A stretch of DNA of 64,000 bases, from assembly GCF_003368325.1 (NCBI RefSeq), contig NZ_CP031467.1, positions 1-64,000 of the forward strand, given 5' to 3'. The stretch's first letter is position 1; every line of letters starts with the position of its first letter. Source of the DNA: Paraburkholderia caffeinilytica (GTDB lineage Bacteria > Pseudomonadota > Gammaproteobacteria > Burkholderiales > Burkholderiaceae). Position numbers and translations under genes: made by a program. The notes under the pieces were generated by a model. That model was not told the origin of the DNA, did not search any database, and worked only from the letters and a program-made list of their open reading frames with translations. Shown piece by piece: positions 60,603 through 64,000 of the stretch.

Positions 60603-63511
60603 CCGGGATGAAGCGCTACAGCGTCGGCATTGATCTCGGCACCAGCAATACGGTGCTGGCCTATGCCGAGGTGGGCGATCCCGAGGCGGGCAGTCCCGCG
60701 GCGGGCTCGCAGGAGATTCGCGTCTTCGGGATCGATCAGCTGGTGAGTCTCGGCGAGGTCGACGCGCGCTCGCTGCTGCCGTCGGTGCGATATCACGCGG
60801 CGCCGGGCGAGCTGAGCGCGGGCGATTTGCAGTTGCCCTGGCGCGCGCCTGACCGTTCGACCGGCAGCGCCGACGCAAGTCAGCCGGATCCGCCCGTGGT
60901 GATCGGCAGGCTCGCGCGCGCGCTCGGCGGCCAAGTGCCGGGACGGCTGGTGGCGAGCGCGAAGAGCTGGCTGTCGCATGCGTCGGTGGACCGGGTCGCG
61001 CCGATCCTGCCGTGGGGCGCGGCGGACGATGTCCGCAAGGTGTCGCCGGTCGAAGCCAGCGCGAGTTATCTGGCGCACGTGCGGGCGGCCTGGAATCGGC
61101 GCTTTCCGGACGCGCCGCTCGAAGCGCAGGACATTGTGCTGACGGTGCCCGCTTCTTTCGACGAAGGCGCGCGAGCGCTGACGGTGGAAGCGGCGCGCAT
61201 GGCCGGGCTCCCGACGCTGCGGCTGCTCGAAGAGCCGCAGGCCGCGTTCTACGACTGGCTGTTTCATCATCGCAAAAGCCTTGCCGCCGAACTGTCGGAC
61301 ACGCGGCTCGTGCTGATCTGCGACGTGGGCGGCGGCACCACCGACCTCACGCTGGTCGAAGTCCGCATGCGTGACGGTGAGCCGGAACTCACGCGTATCG
61401 GCGTGGGCAACCATCTGATGCTCGGCGGCGACAACATGGATCTCGCGCTCGCGCATCGGGTCGAGGTGCGTTTGCCTCAAGCGGGCAGCGAGCGCACGCG
61501 TCTAACGGCTGCGAGTCTGTCGCAACTGGTCGAGCGTTGCCGCGGCGCGAAGGAACAACTGCTCGGTCCCGGCGCGCCGGAGTCGGCTTCGATCACGCTG
61601 CTCGGCGCGGGTTCGAAGCTGATCGGCGGCGCGCGCACAGTGCAGGTCACGCGCGAGGAAGTCGAGCAGATCATCGTCGACGGATTCTTTCCGGCGGTGG
61701 CATCGAACGAACGGCCCGGCCGGCCGCGCGGCGCGATCGTCGAGTTCGGCCTGCCCTACGCCACCGACGCGGCGGTCACGCGCCATATCGCGGCGTTTCT
61801 GAGCCGCTTCGCGGCGCAGTCGCGTCAGGCGCTGGGTTCGTCTCCCGGCGCCTCTGAGACCGGCGGAGCTCAGGACGAGCCTTTGCCGGTGCCCGACACA
61901 TTGCTGCTGAACGGCGGCGTGTTCCGTGCCGACGCGCTCACGCAGCGGCTGTCCAGCACCCTGGGCGCATGGCGCGGCGAACCGCTCAACGTTCTGCACA
62001 ACGACAATCCGGACGTCGCCGTGGCGCGCGGCGCGGTCGCCTATGCGCTCGCCCGCGCGGGCCAGGCGCCGAAAATCGGCGGTGGCTCGGCGCGCAGTTA
62101 TTTCCTCGTGCTGGACGAATCCAGCGGCGACGCACGCGAGGCCGGGCCGTCGCAACGCGGCATCTGCCTGCTGCCGCGCGGCACCGAGGAAGGCCACGAG
62201 ATTCTGATCGCGGACCGCACGTTCGCGCTGCGTCTCGGGCACCCCGTGCGCTTTCACCTGGCCTCTTCGAGCGCGGATACCGTCTATCAGCCCGGCGAAC
62301 TCGCCGACCTGGCGCAAGGCGACTTTGTCCGGCTGCCGCCCATCGCGACGATCGTGCAACCGCGCGGCGCAGGCACGGCGCGCGGCGAAACCGCGGTGCA
62401 GATCGCCACATCCCTGACCGAAGTCGGCACGCTCGACGTGCACTGCATCGAGCTCGGCAATCCGGCGCAGCGCTGGCTGCTCGAATTCCAGTTGCGCGGC
62501 GCAGACGGCGAGGCGAGCGCCGAGGTGAACCTCCCGGCGGATCCGGCACAGGCCCGCCATCCCGCGCTCGACCAGGCGATCGACCATATCGACCGCTGCT
62601 TCGGATCGCGCGCGCAAAACGTCGACCCGAAAGAAGTCAAACGCCTGCGCTCGCAACTCGAACAGTTGCTCGGACCGCGCGAAGGGTGGAGCAGCGCGCT
62701 GCTGCGCGAACTGTTCGGTGCGCTATGGGAGCGCGCGCGCCGTCGGCGGCGTTCGGCCGATCACGAGCGCTTGTGGCTGAATCTCGCCGGCTATTGCGTG
62801 CGGCCGGGCTTCGGCTACCCGCTCGACGAATGGCGAGTCGAGCAACTCTGGTCGCTCTTCGACGACGGCATCCAGTACGTCAACGAAAGCCAGGTCTGGT
62901 CGGAATGGTGGACACTGTGGCGCCGCGCGGCGGGCGGTCTCGACGAAAGCGCGCAACTGCGCGTGCTCGACGCGATGGCCTATCTGCAAACGGCCGCGCA
63001 ATCGCGTCACAAGCTGCCGTTCGACGTGTCGAAAACCGGCTTCACCGACATGGTCCGGCTAAGCGCGTCGCTCGAACGCATTCCTGTCGAACGCAAGATC
63101 GAACTCGGCGAGTCGGTGCTCGCGCGCTTGAAGAAGCCTGCGGAAAATCATCAGAGCTGGTGGGCGGTGGGCCGTATCGGTGCGCGGCGGCCGTTCTATG
63201 GCAGCACGCATAGCGTCGTGCCGCCGGACATCGCGGCACGCTGGCTGAGCACGATCGTCGCGCTCGACTGGAAGAAGGTCGACCCCGCGCCATTCGCCGC
63301 CGTGCAGATCGCCCGCATGACCGGCGACCGCTCGCGCGACCTGCCTGAGGACGTGCGCCACACGGTGGTGCGCAAACTCGAGGCGGCCAATGCGCCGCGC
63401 GCGTGGATCACGATGGTGAGCGAAACCGTAGAACTCGATGACGCCGACGAAGGCCGCGTGTTCGGCGAATCGCTGCCCGCCGGGTTGAAGCTGATCACTG
63501 CAGCGCTATGA
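60599..63511 (+). CDS. Hsp70-family ATPase with long helical C-terminus (DUF3731)
   Basis: 970 residues from ATG 60599 (ATGA overlap); ATG 60608 is possible. The N-terminal ATPase parallels the gene upstream: SVGIDLGTSNTVLAYAEV, LLEEPQAAFYDWL, CDVGGGTTDLTLVEV, MLGGDNMDLALAHR and LLLNGGVFRADAL. A strand-rich domain follows to about residue 630, then about 330 mostly helical residues (DUF3731: LWLNLAGYCVRPGFGYPLDE, WTLWRRAAGGLDESAQLRVL) ending in LKLITAAL. With DUF2760 and the short Hsp70 it probably forms one cytoplasmic complex. Role unknown. Confidence 0.9.
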   Translation: MTGMKRYSVGIDLGTSNTVLAYAEVGDPEAGSPAAGSQEIRVFGIDQLVSLGEVDARSLLPSVRYHAAPGELSAGDLQLPWRAPDRSTGSADASQPDPPVVIGRLARALGGQVPGRLVASAKSWLSHASVDRVAPILPWGAADDVRKVSPVEASASYLAHVRAAWNRRFPDAPLEAQDIVLTVPASFDEGARALTVEAARMAGLPTLRLLEEPQAAFYDWLFHHRKSLAAELSDTRLVLICDVGGGTTDLTLVEVRMRDGEPELTRIGVGNHLMLGGDNMDLALAHRVEVRLPQAGSERTRLTAASLSQLVERCRGAKEQLLGPGAPESASITLLGAGSKLIGGARTVQVTREEVEQIIVDGFFPAVASNERPGRPRGAIVEFGLPYATDAAVTRHIAAFLSRFAAQSRQALGSSPGASETGGAQDEPLPVPDTLLLNGGVFRADALTQRLSSTLGAWRGEPLNVLHNDNPDVAVARGAVAYALARAGQAPKIGGGSARSYFLVLDESSGDAREAGPSQRGICLLPRGTEEGHEILIADRTFALRLGHPVRFHLASSSADTVYQPGELADLAQGDFVRLPPIATIVQPRGAGTARGETAVQIATSLTEVGTLDVHCIELGNPAQRWLLEFQLRGADGEASAEVNLPADPAQARHPALDQAIDHIDRCFGSRAQNVDPKEVKRLRSQLEQLLGPREGWSSALLRELFGALWERARRRRRSADHERLWLNLAGYCVRPGFGYPLDEWRVEQLWSLFDDGIQYVNESQVWSEWWTLWRRAAGGLDESAQLRVLDAMAYLQTAAQSRHKLPFDVSKTGFTDMVRLSASLERIPVERKIELGESVLARLKKPAENHQSWWAVGRIGARRPFYGSTHSVVPPDIAARWLSTIVALDWKKVDPAPFAAVQIARMTGDRSRDLPEDVRHTVVRKLEAANAPRAWITMVSETVELDDADEGRVFGESLPAGLKLITAAL

Positions 63512-63650
63512 GCGGGCTCTCCCGTGCGAGCACTGCACGAAGGTCAGTCGGCGAACTGCAGTGCAATATCGCGCGCCCATGATCGAACAGGAATCGCACC
63601 GTCGTCGGTAAGCTTCCCTGCAGACCGGTCCGCGCGCGAGGCGGCCTGCC

Positions 63651-64000
63651 CTACGCCATCGTCACCAGATTCCTGCCCTCGTGTTTCGAGCGATACAGCG
63701 CCCGGTCGGCGCTCGCGAAGCCTTCGCGATGCGCCAGCCGGGATCCCTCGGTCATGCGCGTCAGCGAGGCGCCGACGCTCACCGTCACCATGCCGAGCGG
63801 CGATGCGCGATGTTCGATCGCCAGATCTTCCACGCCCTGCCGCAGCGCTTCGAGCGTGTCTTCAAGCGCCGCCGGTTCCGCGCGCAGCACCAGCAGGCCG
63901 AACTCCTCGCCACCCATGCGTCCGGCGATGATGCGCTCGCCGTCGGCTGTCGCCTGCATCACGGAAGCCACGCTGCGCAGACAATGGTCGCCCGCGAGAT
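63651..64000 (-). CDS. GGDEF-domain protein, C-terminal part (runs off window)
   Basis: The frame continues past the window edge. The visible 115 residues hold the end of a diguanylate cyclase domain: GDHCLRSVASVMQ, the active-site GGEEF (intact, in RMGGEEFGLLVLR), and ADRALYRSKHEGRNLV. With the active-site motif kept, c-di-GMP synthesis is likely. Input domains lie outside the window. It converges on the Hsp70 operon, with about 140 bp between the stops. Confidence 0.9.
   Translation of the reverse strand, partial: LAGDHCLRSVASVMQATADGERIIAGRMGGEEFGLLVLRAEPAALEDTLEALRQGVEDLAIEHRASPLGMVTVSVGASLTRMTEGSRLAHREGFASADRALYRSKHEGRNLVTMA

Noticed and set aside
58770-60878. Long minus-strand open frame (about 700 codons) opposite the first Hsp70 gene
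   Set aside because: It is the antisense of a clear Hsp70 coding region, with His/Arg/Ala-rich composition and no motif; typical of high-GC DNA.

Overview
The window is high-GC DNA whose gene families point to a Burkholderiaceae soil or plant-associated bacterium, most like Paraburkholderia or Caballeronia. The evidence is the dense set of LysR regulators, small-molecule ABC importers paired with FAD amine/amino-acid oxidases, a tRNA-adjacent XerD-type integrase, and a CGNR regulator. This is a judgement from protein families and base composition; no database search was possible.

Layout. 1-3.6 kb: a small hypothetical protein, Hsp20, tRNA-Lys(TTT), a tyrosine recombinase, a hypothetical protein and the 5'-truncated remnant of an MHS-type MFS transporter, which looks like an island edge. 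4.6-15 kb: a LysR-controlled polyamine-type ABC system (ATPase, two permeases, divergent binding protein) with a HAD dehalogenase-like protein, a PuuB-like oxidase, an aldehyde dehydrogenase and a GMC oxidoreductase. 15.3-16.9 kb: TauE-like exporter and a periplasmic PheC-like protein. 17-22.4 kb: amino-acid-type permease and binding protein flanked by two FAD oxidases, no local ATPase, with a divergent LysR. 22.4-26.6 kb: small genes and an AhpD-like/SDR pair with a divergent LysR.

26.7-36.1 kb is a catabolic locus: a complete polar amino-acid ABC importer with two paralogous binding proteins, an argininosuccinate-lyase-family C-N lyase, an MmgE/PrpD protein and two ATGA-coupled polysaccharide-deacetylase-like proteins. 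The lyase plus MmgE/PrpD pairing recalls bacterial breakdown of aminopolycarboxylates such as iminodisuccinate. 36.3-40.4 kb: LysR, a thioesterase, and a CqsS/LqsS-like membrane histidine kinase with a receiver protein. 40.7-45.7 kb: a CGNR regulator divergent from a three-gene operon (two alpha/beta hydrolases and an SDR, two of the three lacking a canonical catalytic residue), a MEKHLA protein with a 49-bp tandem repeat at its 3' end, and NnrU.

46.1-56.1 kb is the most unusual stretch. A sigma-54 activator with a C-terminal TPR-like half is coupled to a DUF917 protein and an Asp/Glu/hydantoin racemase. About 270 bp downstream there is a consensus -24/-12 promoter preceded by three palindromes of the form GGACG-N4-CGTCC. 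It drives about 490 nt of hairpin-rich DNA with no convincing reading frame, ending at a strong intrinsic terminator: a candidate sigma-54-dependent structured RNA. Then come an IclR regulator and its divergent ABC importer with an FAD oxidase. 56.2-58 kb: an F420-reductase-like NADP oxidoreductase and a divergent LysR. 58.2-63.5 kb: a tightly coupled DUF2760-Hsp70-Hsp70 operon. The window ends inside a GGDEF gene on the minus strand.
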